64,000 nt of DNA from CAWJKP01 sp963843465 (lineage in GTDB: Bacteria; Planctomycetota; Planctomycetia; Pirellulales; Thermoguttaceae), in contig CAWJKP010000001.1 of the NCBI GenBank assembly GCA_963843465.1, positions 1,984,001 to 2,048,000 of the forward strand, written 5' to 3'. The notes beneath the pieces are model-generated. The model did no database searches, was not told the origin of the DNA, and was given only the letters and a program-made list of their open reading frames with translations. This document shows, piece by piece, positions 8,556 through 18,026 of the stretch (within the stretch, counting starts at the first letter, position 1; the number at the start of each line of letters is the position of its first letter). The position numbers were made by a program, and so were the translations under genes.

Positions 8556-10317
8556 CTAGTTGACCGGAGGCGGTTCTGTACCGATCAGGAACGGACTGGG
8601 CAGAGACATCAACTCGTCGCCGGGCCCAACCTTGGCGGCAACCGCTCCTTGCGGCAGCGGCAAAGGCGCACTGGACGGCGCAAGCACCTCGCGGCGCAGG
8701 AACATCATCCGCGGATACACCGGGTATTGACCCTTGGGCGTCGGACAGCCGATCTCGAACGTGGCGGGCAGGTCCTTGGCGGTGAAGGTCTTCGACACGC
8801 AGGTGACCGTGTCCGACCACGTGGCGCCGCTCTGGTTGGCAATCCGCTTGCCCTGTTGCACGAGTTGCGCAAACGACAGCGCCCGCGCGCCCAGCCGGTA
8901 GGCGTAGGTCACGACGAGCCGGTTATTGCCCAAGGCGCCGGGGTCCGCGACGGAAACCGTCACGGCATTCTTGCCCGGCGAGAGATAAGGCAAAGCGCAA
9001 GGATTATTTTGCACGATCACCTCGAGCTTCAACGCCGTCAATGGGTCCTTGAAGTTCACCTTGACCAAGGCGGCGATGCTGCCTTTGACCGCCTGGTCGA
9101 AGTTCTTCAGTTCCACGGCCTTGAACGTCTTGCCGCCGTCCACGGAGACCTCGACCTTGTCGGCTCCCGCCGCCTCGCCGCTGGCCTTGACCATAATGTA
9201 TGGTGACGCCAGGCGCACCACGACCGCCGCGGGCTTGCCCGTCTCGGCCGGCACCAGGGCCTTGCCCGCGTAGTTGACGTTTTCCATCGACAGGAAGGAC
9301 TTGAGGAATGTGTCATGGGAGAAGTCCGGCGCAAACGTCAGCATGCCATTGCCCCAGCAACGATCCATCTTGTTGTTGAAGTAGGGTTCCAGCACGAGGC
9401 CGTGCCCCGGATTGTCCCGCGTGTCCTTATGGATGCCGCAGGAATGCACGGGGGGCTTCGATGAGCCTTGGTAATACCAGCCGTCCGGCATGGGATCCCA
9501 GGTGTTGGTCAGGACAAAGGCCGGCGCCAGGTTGACATCCGTCGTATAGTTGCCCGTGGCATGATTGTAGCCCGCCCAGGACTCCGCCGGGCCTACCTTG
9601 TTGAGTTGCTTCGGAACGATTGCCGGTCTGCCCTTCAGCCAGCAGGCGTCGCAGGCGAGGAAATCGCGTGCTTGCCAGTTGGCCTTGCCGTTGACCGTGG
9701 CGAACTGGTCGTTCTTCAAGTAGGCAACTTTGCCGTCCTGGGCGTAGACGAAGGCGTCGGCCCACAGTTGCTTCTGGTTTTTCAGGATATCCTCTTCTCC
9801 CGCAACCGTTTGGCCCCCTTTCCCGTCCGGCATCCAGGTGTAGAACTTGAGGAAGGCGTCGAAGTAATGCCTGCGGCCGTCGTAGATGGCCTCCACGGTG
9901 GTGTGGCCCGGCCAGAGGACAAAACGCCAGTTCCAGCCCAGCGCGCCACAGTGCCGACTGCACGCTATGCGTGGCCCCGCAGGTGCCCCAGCCGTAGCAA
10001 TTGATCTCCTTGATCGCGGGAATCCCGCCCTCCTCATTGGCCTCAGGGCAATGGTAGTGCGAAAACAACATGAAGTTATAGATAGCGATAGCCTTCGCGT
10101 CGTTGGTCCTGCACCCCCGCGTGACCGTAGCGACGATCGACTTCAGACTGGAGCAATCGGGGGCCTGGTCGGGCAAGACCTTGATCTGCTTGACGGTTCC
10201 GGGCGATTCAGGTCCCGGGGGCAAGTCGGTGGCACGCGCCGCCTGAACAGACACAAGACCCGCTGCGCCCACGGCAGCCAACAAAGCAAAACTGAGTTTC
10301 TTGATCCACATCGACAT
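8556..10317 (-). CDS. Exported transglutaminase-like cysteine protein, frame break near 9945
   Basis: The N-terminal frame begins at an ATG at 10317 (AGGAG eight bases before) with a signal peptide ending near 'VSVQAARA'. It then shows a transglutaminase core with the catalytic Cys in 'CYGWGTCGATHSV'. Near 9945 the frame shifts by one base. The new frame continues the family motif with the catalytic His and Asp in 'WPGHTTVEAIYDGRRHYFD' and runs to a C-terminal beta-rich region at 8556. Reading through gives about 585 residues. The break sits in 'GCTGGGCTGGAACTGG', so an extra base there would explain it. It is either a recent pseudogene or a sequence error. The role is probably an exported peptidase or crosslinking enzyme. 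Confidence 0.7.
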
Positions 10318-10780
10318 CGTGACATCTCCTGGCGTTCTCGGACACTTCAGCGCTGGCGGGGTCCACAACCGTTCCGACAAAATCATCGCGGGCGTTGTAG
10401 GGAGCCTACAGGCAATACGTTCCCGGGATCGACCTTACCGTCGCTTCCATCATAGCAGCGGTAGTGCCTTGCCGCTACTTCACCGCACTAGGCCAGGCGC
10501 CTGTCCCTATCAATAATCTCGTACTCGTTCCCAGTCAAGGAGTTGCGGGATTTGATCCCAAGCTGGTTCCAGGGTGGAATCGCCTTGTTCCGTCAACCTC
10601 GGGAGCCACTCCTTGGGCATCATCAAATTAGTAATGCTATCCTCTTCCCGAATGCGCCGAGCAGGTCCCGCGACGCTTGCCGTCGCCGGTCCGCCGTGGT
10701 AGGCTAGCCAACAGGTCGGACCACCGACCGAAGTGTGAATCGAGTCGGGAAAACCCAGTCATTCCGCCGAAGGACTCTCG
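10318..10780. other. Intergenic region without recognisable gene
   Basis: This 463-base gap separates divergent genes (transglutaminase-like on minus, glycerol dehydrogenase on plus), so it must hold promoters for both. I see no convincing -35/-10 pair, RNA structure or conserved reading frame. A ribosome site (GAAGGA) precedes the glycerol dehydrogenase ATG. Confidence 0.5.
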
Positions 10781-11893
10781 ATGAAAGCTGTGCTGATCGC
10801 ACCCCGAAAGTACGTGCAAGGCCGAGGCGTGTTGGCGGAGGCGGGTGCGTATGTCGGCCTGCTGGGCAAGAAGCCGCTGGTGCTCTGGGACGCCTGCGTC
10901 AAGCAGTTGGTAGGCGCCACGCTCTTGACGAGCCTGACCGAGGCGGGCCTGGAGGCGGTCGAGGTTCTGTTCGAGGGCCAGTCGAGCAAGGCCGAGGCGG
11001 ACCGGATCACCCGGATTGCCCGACAGGCCGGGGCCGACGTTGTGATCGGCGTCGGCGGCGGCAAGACGCTCGACACGGGCAAAGCGGTCGCCGTGGCCAC
11101 CGGCGCGAGGATGGTCACCTGCCCCACGATCGCCTCGACCGATTCACCCACCAGCGCCGCAACGGTCTGGTACGACGCCGAGGGCAACTGCTGCGGTTGG
11201 GACTGCTGGCCGGCGAATCCCGATCTCGTGTTGGTCGATAGCCAGGTGATCGTCGACGGGCCGGTTCGGGCCTTCGTGGCGGGCATGGGCGACGCCCTTT
11301 CCACCTGGCTCGAAGCCGAGGCCGCCCACAAGAGCCGCGCCGCGACGCTGGCCGGCGGAGTGCCCACGATGGCGGCCCTGGCCGTCGCGCGGCTCTGCTA
11401 CGACACGCTTATGGAACACGGCATCGAGGCCCGCCGGGCGCTGGAGCACCACGCCCTGACCCCCGCCGTGGAGAAGTGCATCGAGGCCAATGTGCTCTTG
11501 TCCGGCCTGGGCTTCGAGAGCGGCGGGCTGGCCACCGCCCACATGATCGGCAACGCCCTGTCCTCCTTTCCCGAGTGCAAACCCTTCATGCACGGCGAAA
11601 AGGTCGCCTTCGGCGTCGTCAGCCAGCTCTGCCTGGACGATGAGAAACGGACGGGCGAAATCCATGCGATCGTCGATTTCCAGATCGCCGTCGGCCTGCC
11701 GGTCGCGCTGGCCGATCTGGGCCTGGAAGGCGTTTCCCGCGAGCGGCTGCGGCCGATCGGCGACGCCTGCGCGGCGGAGGGCTCGCTGTGCAAGAACCAT
11801 CCATTCCAGGTGACCGCCGACGACGTGGTCGACGCGATGATCTCCGCCGACGCCTTGGGCCGCCAGCGGAGGCGGCTGCGGTCGTCTGCTTGA
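10781..11893 (+). CDS. gldA: Glycerol dehydrogenase (iron-type alcohol dehydrogenase family)
   Basis: The 370-residue protein is the usual length for GldA. It shows the NAD-binding 'GVGGGKTLDTGKAVA' near residue 92, 'TIASTDSPTSA' near residue 121, and the metal-ligand positions in 'GMGDALSTWLE', 'GGLATAHMIGNAL' and 'FMHGEKVAFG'. The reaction is NAD-dependent oxidation of glycerol to dihydroxyacetone or the reverse in the cytoplasm. The start is supported by a GAAGGA ribosome site. It is followed by an inverted repeat that probably ends its transcript. Substrate range in this family can be wider than glycerol. Confidence 0.9.
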   Translation: MKAVLIAPRKYVQGRGVLAEAGAYVGLLGKKPLVLWDACVKQLVGATLLTSLTEAGLEAVEVLFEGQSSKAEADRITRIARQAGADVVIGVGGGKTLDTGKAVAVATGARMVTCPTIASTDSPTSAATVWYDAEGNCCGWDCWPANPDLVLVDSQVIVDGPVRAFVAGMGDALSTWLEAEAAHKSRAATLAGGVPTMAALAVARLCYDTLMEHGIEARRALEHHALTPAVEKCIEANVLLSGLGFESGGLATAHMIGNALSSFPECKPFMHGEKVAFGVVSQLCLDDEKRTGEIHAIVDFQIAVGLPVALADLGLEGVSRERLRPIGDACAAEGSLCKNHPFQVTADDVVDAMISADALGRQRRRLRSSA

Positions 11894-11950
11894 CGCCCCG
11901 TGTGGGGAGGCTTACATTAGGACCGTAATAGAACAGGTTGAACGAGCGCT

Positions 11951-12007
11951 GTAGGACGGATTGTTAATCCGTCCCTGAAATACGGACGGATTAGAAATCC
12001 GTCCTAC
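11951..12007. repeat. Intergenic inverted repeat, family B
   Basis: Arms at 11951-11974 and 11984-12007 are complementary apart from a few central mismatches, with the core GTAGGACGGATT and a nine-base loop. It lies just after glycerol dehydrogenase and could act as a terminator hairpin. Confidence 0.75.
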
Positions 12008-12040
12008 GACGAAGTCTCCCCAACGATGAAGGAGAATGTG

Positions 12041-12739
12041 ATGAGCGATGGTCGGAAGATCGGACGCCGCGCCGCGTGCGCGACGGTGTTGGGCATTGGC
12101 GGCGGTCTGCTGATCGCCGGCGGCGCTTCGGCGGCTCCGCGAGCCAATCGCCGCACAGCCGCCCCGGCAGGGCTGGCCGGCGCCGGCTTCTACGACGCCC
12201 AGGGCAAGTTCAAGCCCGAGGCCGCCAAAGAGGCCTATCTCCGTTTCCTCGAAGCGGCCGGATATCCCATCGCCCCGCGGCTTCCCAAGGAAATGTGGAT
12301 GTCCGATTTCGGCCTTGGCCACTTCACGGAGGTCGGTGCGGGCGGCATGTTCTGGGTCAACAACCAGAAGGACAATTACGCCAGCCTCGACATCTTCCTG
12401 CTCCCCGGCCAGATGATCCCCGAGCACTGGCACGTGCCGCTGCCGGCCGAGAACGTGGCGGTGAAAATGGAGTCGTGGCACGTCCGCTGGGGCTCGACCT
12501 GCACGTACGGCGAAGGCGAGCCCACAGAGAAGCTGGCGGTGAAGATTCCCGAGTGCCAACAGAAGTTCATCACCGTGCGGCACGAGAAGGTGTTGACCTT
12601 GGGCGAGGTGACCGGACTGACCCGGCCCCAGCAGAAGCACTGGCAGCAGGCCGGGTCCGAGGGCGCGATCGTCACCGAAAGCTCGACCTTCCACAGCGGC
12701 GCCGCCGTGCGGTTCAACGACCCGAAAATCAAGTTCTAA
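12041..12739 (+). CDS. Exported cupin-fold protein, possibly sugar isomerase-like
   Basis: I place the start at the ATG at 12041 because AAGGAG lies just before it; an upstream in-frame ATG at 12026 would put that ribosome site inside the gene. The roughly 232-residue protein opens with a Tat-like leader 'GRRAACATVLGIGGGLL'. The body looks like a single cupin barrel with metal-ligand candidates in 'PGQMIPEHWHVPL' and 'VKMESWHVRWG', and a late His in 'STFHSGAAVRF'. Cupins with this layout include D-lyxose-isomerase-like enzymes, but I cannot assign a substrate. It precedes two cytochrome-type proteins on the same strand. Confidence 0.65.
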   Translation: MSDGRKIGRRAACATVLGIGGGLLIAGGASAAPRANRRTAAPAGLAGAGFYDAQGKFKPEAAKEAYLRFLEAAGYPIAPRLPKEMWMSDFGLGHFTEVGAGGMFWVNNQKDNYASLDIFLLPGQMIPEHWHVPLPAENVAVKMESWHVRWGSTCTYGEGEPTEKLAVKIPECQQKFITVRHEKVLTLGEVTGLTRPQQKHWQQAGSEGAIVTESSTFHSGAAVRFNDPKIKF

Positions 12740-12785
12740 TGCGAGTGATCGATGGCCCAGAGCATTTACCACGCGGAGTGCGGGA

Positions 12786-12850
12786 CAATAGCCCGAAGCG
12801 CAAGCCAGGGTAGCTTGATGCCGGTCCCTCGCTTGCGCGTCGGGCTATTG
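12786..12850. repeat. Inverted repeat, family C, overlapping the apparent 5' end of the next gene
   Basis: Arms at about 12786-12810 and 12826-12850 are complementary with few mismatches (core TAGCCCGAAGCGCAAGC). The same family occurs at 50722-50788. Because it lies upstream of the signal peptide of the following gene, the first codons of the longest reading frame are probably not translated. Confidence 0.75.
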
Positions 12851-12856
12851 GGTGGC

Positions 12857-15439
12857 ATGGCCCTCCTGGTGCTGTTGACCGCGGGGCAAGTCTTCGCCCA
12901 GTCGTACCGCGAGATGGTCGAGGCCGACTGGCTCCGGCAGGCCCAGCCGGCGGAGTTTCCCACGGCCGAGTTCCTCGTCCGGGCGCGGCGTTTAGCGGCC
13001 GATCTGAGAACGGCCGGCGTGGACACGCGGCCATGCCAGCAGGCGTTGGCGACCATCGAGACCGAGCTGCGGGCCCTGCCGGCCGACGCGGCGCCCGAGC
13101 GGCGGAAGGACCTCTACCTCGAGACCCGCCGGGTGATGCGCCGGCTGGCCTTCAGCAACCCGTTGTTGAGCTTCCGCGAGTTGCTCTTCTGCAAGCGGTT
13201 TACGCAGGAGACGTATCCGGACATCTGTCTGAACCACATGCCGTGGGTCTCGCGGCCCGGCGGCGACCTGTGCGTGGCGACCTTGGCCGGACTGGAAGGC
13301 GAGCCGCGGGTGCGGGCCTTCTTGAACGGTGCCCTGGGGCCCGGCCACGTCCACGGCATGGATCTGTGGTGGGACGCCACGCGCGTCGTCTTCGGCTACG
13401 CGAAGTCCAAGGGCGACGAGCCGGTCCCGGGTTTTCCCGGCCGGCTGGGACATCAGCACCGTCTGGACAGCGAGCCCACCCACCTCTTCGAGATCGGCGT
13501 CGACGGCAAGAACCTCCGCCAGTTGACCGACGACCGCCTCTGGAGCGACCTCGACCCGACCTACCTGCCCAACGGCGCGATCGCGCTGGTTTCGGAGCGC
13601 TGCGGGGCGTCGCTCCAGTGCAACGAGATGGACAAGGACGAGACCTCCTGCAACCTCTACGTGGTGCAGTCCGACGGCAGCGGGCTGCGGCGGCTGAGCG
13701 TCTCGAAGGACGGCGACTACCTGCCCCATTGCCTGGACGACGGCACGATCGGCTACACCCGCTGGGAATACGAGCAGCGGGGATGGGCCAACATCCAGTC
13801 CCTCTGGACCATACGGCCCGACGGCACCGAGGCCGACGCCCGCTTCAAGCAGCACCTGAATAATCCCTGGGCATTGGAGGACTTCCGCTCGATCCCGGGC
13901 ACGAATAACCGTAAGCTCGCGGCAATCGCCGCGGGCCACCACACGCTGGCCGCCGGGCCCGTGGTCGTCATTACGCCCAGCGACGGGATGAACGATCCGC
14001 GGGCCATCCGCATTGTTACGCCCGGCGTTCATCCGCCCGAGGGCGGCATGTCCGGTTCGCCGGTCGACGAAGGAGGAGTGGCCGACCGTGGCGGCTTCTA
14101 CATGACTCCCTGGCCGCTGTCGCAGAAATACTTCTTGGCTTCGTATTCCTACAGCCCGGCCCAGACCGAGCGGGCCGGCTACGGCATCTACCTGATCGAC
14201 GTGTTCGGCACCAAGGAGCTGCTCTACCGCGATGCGGGCATCTCCTGTTTCGAGCCCATTCCGCTGCGGCCGCGGCCCCGACCGCCGTTGCTGGCCGACA
14301 CGACCGATCCGGCGGCGAGCTATGCCGTGTGCAGCCTGTCGGCGGCGGCTTTCGGGATGCCGGGAATCGATCCCTTGCGGCCCCGTTACCTGCGAATCCT
14401 CCAGGGCATCCAGTGGCCCTACGACCGGAAGTACGGCGGTCAGCGCTACGAGCCCGACGCCAAAGGCGCCGAGAACTGGAATCCTACCCGCGTCATCGGC
14501 ACCGTGCCCTTGGAGACCGACGGCAGCGCACTGTTCAAGGTGCCCGTCGATCAGGCCGTCTACTTCCAATTGCTCGATGAGAACCAGATGGAACTGCGGC
14601 GGATGCGGTCGTTCATCAGCTTCCAGCCGGGCGAGCAGCGGGCCTGCGTCGGCTGCCACGAGACGAAGGCCGTGGCCCCGCCTGACAGCCGGTTCCCCGC
14701 GGCCATGCGCCGCGGCCCGGTCGATCCGCTGCCGCCTCCCTGGGGCACCTCGGCGATGAGCTTCCTCCGCGACATCCAGCCGATTTTCGACGGGCATTGC
14801 ACCGTCTGCCACAGCGGCATGAAGCCGGCCGCAGGCTTGGACTTCTCCGGCGGCTTGACCAGCGGGCCGGGCGGCCGCACACGAAACGTGGCCTACGACA
14901 CGATCTTCAACAAGAACCTCATCGCCCGCTCGAACGTCAACGACGACGCCCGGATCACGATGCCTTTGGCCTTCGGATCGCACCGCAGCAAGCTGGTCGA
15001 GGTGCTCCAGCGGGGCGCGTGCAGCAGCAGGGCGAAGCTCTCCCAGGAGGAGTGGCTGCGGCTGGTCACCTGGATCGATCTGAACGGCCCCTACCACGAC
15101 CGTTTCATCAACAAGCGTCAGGAGCGGCCTGTCTACGACCTTCCGGCCGATCGCCCCTTGGAATCGGCGATCGCCGCCGTCCATAACGCGCGGTGCCAGG
15201 CGTGCCACAAACCGGCCGACGTGACGCGGCTCAGTTGGATCGACCTGCGGCGGCCCGATCGCAGCCTGTTCCTCATCGCGCCTCTGGCCAAAGCGGCCGG
15301 CGGTACGGGGAAGTGCTCCCGGGCGGTCTATCGCGACACCAGCGACGCCGGCTACCAGGCCGTGTACACGCTGGTCCACGAAGCCGTCGAAAAGGCCTGG
15401 CGATTTCCTCGCCGCGACCTGGAGTCCGTGGCTCGTTAA
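12857..15439 (+). CDS. Exported multihaem-type protein resembling hydrazine synthase alpha subunit
   Basis: The chosen start (12857) gives an immediate signal peptide 'MALLVLLTAGQVFAQ'; starts at 12752 or 12818 would include the palindrome just upstream. The roughly 860-residue protein has a beta-propeller-like middle region with repeated 'DG...LRRL' strands, then c-type haem sites CVGCH, CTVCH and CQACH in its last third, with 'FLRDIQPIFDGHCTVCHSG' as seen in planctomycete cytochrome domains. The overall arrangement resembles the HZS-alpha family. Hydrazine synthesis itself is not implied, because these relatives are widespread in non-anammox planctomycetes. It probably acts in periplasmic redox chemistry. 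Confidence 0.7.
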   Translation: MALLVLLTAGQVFAQSYREMVEADWLRQAQPAEFPTAEFLVRARRLAADLRTAGVDTRPCQQALATIETELRALPADAAPERRKDLYLETRRVMRRLAFSNPLLSFRELLFCKRFTQETYPDICLNHMPWVSRPGGDLCVATLAGLEGEPRVRAFLNGALGPGHVHGMDLWWDATRVVFGYAKSKGDEPVPGFPGRLGHQHRLDSEPTHLFEIGVDGKNLRQLTDDRLWSDLDPTYLPNGAIALVSERCGASLQCNEMDKDETSCNLYVVQSDGSGLRRLSVSKDGDYLPHCLDDGTIGYTRWEYEQRGWANIQSLWTIRPDGTEADARFKQHLNNPWALEDFRSIPGTNNRKLAAIAAGHHTLAAGPVVVITPSDGMNDPRAIRIVTPGVHPPEGGMSGSPVDEGGVADRGGFYMTPWPLSQKYFLASYSYSPAQTERAGYGIYLIDVFGTKELLYRDAGISCFEPIPLRPRPRPPLLADTTDPAASYAVCSLSAAAFGMPGIDPLRPRYLRILQGIQWPYDRKYGGQRYEPDAKGAENWNPTRVIGTVPLETDGSALFKVPVDQAVYFQLLDENQMELRRMRSFISFQPGEQRACVGCHETKAVAPPDSRFPAAMRRGPVDPLPPPWGTSAMSFLRDIQPIFDGHCTVCHSGMKPAAGLDFSGGLTSGPGGRTRNVAYDTIFNKNLIARSNVNDDARITMPLAFGSHRSKLVEVLQRGACSSRAKLSQEEWLRLVTWIDLNGPYHDRFINKRQERPVYDLPADRPLESAIAAVHNARCQACHKPADVTRLSWIDLRRPDRSLFLIAPLAKAAGGTGKCSRAVYRDTSDAGYQAVYTLVHEAVEKAWRFPRRDLESVAR

Positions 15440-15466
15440 TCGCTGCGCTGGTGGAGGAAGTATCCG

Positions 15467-17854
15467 ATGTGCCATGCAGCAAGTATTCCGTGGGTGGCTT
15501 CCGCCCTGCTTGGTTGGTTGACGATCGCGATCGCCGGCAGCGCCCCTGGAGTGACGGGGGCCGCCATTGCGGGCGAGGTGGCCACGGCGTCCGCAAACTG
15601 CCCGGCTTCGACCGGGACGGCCGTCGGGCCCGATGAGCTGGGCTTCGAAGAGATCATCTTCGTTAAACGCAAGCCCTACTCTTCGGATCACTACTACACG
15701 GACATCAACAGCGGCACCAGTCCCGACCGGTTCCTTCCGCACAACGGCATCTATGTCTACAACCTTCGCACACGACTGGAGCGGGCCGTCGTAAGGGCCG
15801 CCGACATGCCGGGCGGCAAGGGCTTCATCGGCAAGATCAGCCTGTCGTTCGATGCCAGGAAGGTGATCTTCGACTTCCGCCAGGACCCCGGGGCCGGATT
15901 CCGTATCTGGGAAGTGGGCACCGACGGCACGAGCTTGCGCCAAGTATCGCTTCCGCCGCCCGACGAGGCGGAGAAGGCGGCGCGATGGCACAAGGGCTGG
16001 CACACGGACGACATCCATCCCTGCTATCTGCCGGACGGCAAGATCATCTTTTCCTCGACCCGATGCGAGCACACGGTTCTGTGCGGTGGGTCGGCCCAAC
16101 TGGTGGCTCCCGGCATGCACCGCATGGACGCCGACGGCGCCCATGTCGAACAGCTTACGAACAGCCCGGTCAGCGAATTCTGCCCGCTGGTCCTCGATGA
16201 CGGCCGGGTCATGTATCACCGCTGGGAGTATATCGACCGGGGCGCTCGGGTCGCCAAAACTGTCTGGTCCATGAATCCCGACGGGACCCAACCCCAGGAA
16301 CTCTATGGCCTGGACCACGACGCCACGACCGTCTACATGTACCCTCAACCCCTTCCCGGCAGCAATCATCGCTTTGTTTGTGTGGGCACGTGCCACTATC
16401 CGCAAGGAGGTTGCCTTGGAGCGATCCTGCTGGTCGATTTCGGAATGGGCGTCCGGCGGCGCGGTCCGGATCCGGGCGAAGCCGGTTATCTCCAAGGGGA
16501 TAACCGGTACCCGGTGGTCAATATCACCCCGCACGTGTTCGTCCCACGCGGGTCGTGGACAGGGTGGCGCTTCTTGACCGGCGATGGCAAGTACGTCGAC
16601 GACGATCAAGGCCGCAAGGGGCACCTCTACACGCACCCCTATCCCGTCAGCGACCGGAAGTTCCTGGTCTCCTGCAAGGTCAATCCTTCCGACCATTTCA
16701 AGAATGTCGCCAATGCCTATGCCTTGTACCTCATCGATACCGAGGGACACGAGCGTCCGGTTCATGCCGATCCTGAGCTCTCCTGTTGGCATCCCCTGCC
16801 GCTGGTCGCACGGCCTGTCCCGCCACAGGTGCGGCCTGTCCGAGATCCGCAATATGCCGCCGGCAACCAGGCCCTCTGCCTGGTCGCCAATATCTACCAG
16901 GGCATGGAGGGAATTAAGCCGGGGGAGGTCAAATGGCTGCGAATCAACGAGGCGCTGCCGCGTTACTGGTCCACCAACCGGCGCTGGTCGCCGTCGGTGG
17001 ACAGTGCCAATTGGAAGGCCGCCCTTTGGCCGCGCGTGCAATGGGGAGTCGTGCCCGTCGAAAAGGACGGTTCCGCCCACTTTGTGGTACCGGCCAACCG
17101 CGCCATCTTCTTTCAAGCCCTGGACGAGAACTGCCGGGAAATCCAGCGGGAGAGAACGTATGTGAATTACTTGCCCGGGGAGGTGCGTTCTTGCACAGGC
17201 TGTCACGGGCAATCCAACCGCACCGCGTCTCTGCGGGCCTCCGCCATGCCGCTTGCGTTGACCCGGCCGCCGAGTACACCCCAGCCACAACCGTGCGATC
17301 TTAAGACCCATGGCGGAGACGGCTGCGCCGGCCAAGTCATCCACTACCCCACCGACATCCAGCCGATCTTCAACGCCAAATGCGTCGCATGCCACGGTGC
17401 GAAGAATCCTGCCGGCGGACTGAGGCTGACCGGCGAAGTGACCCTCTTCTACAACACCTCCTATGAAGAGCTGGTCACGAAAGAATTGGCCGGTCCCGTC
17501 ATCGCCGAATTCATTTCGTTGCACCAGGGAGATCAGGGCAACTACAACGGCGCGTATCTACCGCCCAGGAGCCTGGGGTGTTCCACGAGTACGATGATCG
17601 CCCTGCTGACCCATCCCGCGAATCCGAAGAACGCCAAGGACGACCATTCCAAGATGCTCACGGAAAGGGAATTGTCGGTTCTCAGCCGTTGGGTGGATAC
17701 CAACTACCAGTTCTACGGCAGCTACTTCGGCCGCCAGCACCCGCAATGGGTCAACCCAGATCCGGGAAACCCCGCCTATGATCCAGCCGATTTCCGCCGA
17801 AAAGCCACGTTCGAAGAGGCAACCGGTTTCGTGGCTCCGCCGTGGCACCGATAG
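15467..17854 (+). CDS. Second exported multihaem-type HZS-alpha-like protein
   Basis: The 795-residue protein starts at an ATG with GGAGG just upstream, 27 bases after the previous gene, so the two are probably co-transcribed paralogues. After a signal region it shows propeller-like blades ('DDIHPCYLPDGKIIFSST', 'RWEYIDRGARV') and then two c-type haem sites, CTGCH and CVACH, with 'YPTDIQPIFNAKCVACHG'. It has no third CxxCH equivalent to that of its neighbour. The role is probably electron transfer or redox catalysis in the periplasm, perhaps with the sulfatase encoded next. The assignment rests on domain layout only. Confidence 0.7.
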   Translation: MCHAASIPWVASALLGWLTIAIAGSAPGVTGAAIAGEVATASANCPASTGTAVGPDELGFEEIIFVKRKPYSSDHYYTDINSGTSPDRFLPHNGIYVYNLRTRLERAVVRAADMPGGKGFIGKISLSFDARKVIFDFRQDPGAGFRIWEVGTDGTSLRQVSLPPPDEAEKAARWHKGWHTDDIHPCYLPDGKIIFSSTRCEHTVLCGGSAQLVAPGMHRMDADGAHVEQLTNSPVSEFCPLVLDDGRVMYHRWEYIDRGARVAKTVWSMNPDGTQPQELYGLDHDATTVYMYPQPLPGSNHRFVCVGTCHYPQGGCLGAILLVDFGMGVRRRGPDPGEAGYLQGDNRYPVVNITPHVFVPRGSWTGWRFLTGDGKYVDDDQGRKGHLYTHPYPVSDRKFLVSCKVNPSDHFKNVANAYALYLIDTEGHERPVHADPELSCWHPLPLVARPVPPQVRPVRDPQYAAGNQALCLVANIYQGMEGIKPGEVKWLRINEALPRYWSTNRRWSPSVDSANWKAALWPRVQWGVVPVEKDGSAHFVVPANRAIFFQALDENCREIQRERTYVNYLPGEVRSCTGCHGQSNRTASLRASAMPLALTRPPSTPQPQPCDLKTHGGDGCAGQVIHYPTDIQPIFNAKCVACHGAKNPAGGLRLTGEVTLFYNTSYEELVTKELAGPVIAEFISLHQGDQGNYNGAYLPPRSLGCSTSTMIALLTHPANPKNAKDDHSKMLTERELSVLSRWVDTNYQFYGSYFGRQHPQWVNPDPGNPAYDPADFRRKATFEEATGFVAPPWHR

Positions 17855-18026
17855 CCCGATGAGAACAAGAGTCATCGTGATGCGCGGCCCCTGTCCCTGG
17901 CACCAAAGGGTTTTTTCGGGAATTGGCATTAACCTTGAGTTGCCTTGCGATTATGCTTCCGCGACGGAACGACGCGGTTCCTCGTGGAACTTCCACGGGG
18001 AACAACTTGATTGGGGAGAACTGCTC

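Noticed and set aside
12992..17524. A 1,510-codon open frame on the minus strand
   Set aside because: It runs antisense through the two cytochrome-type genes, has no recognisable domain and biased Gly/Arg/Pro/Val/Asp content, and is explained by high GC and the codon use of the plus-strand genes.
12857..17854. Evidence for anammox metabolism
   Set aside because: Only HZS-alpha-like proteins are present, with no HZS beta/gamma, hydrazine dehydrogenase or nitrite reductase genes; such relatives occur in many other planctomycetes.
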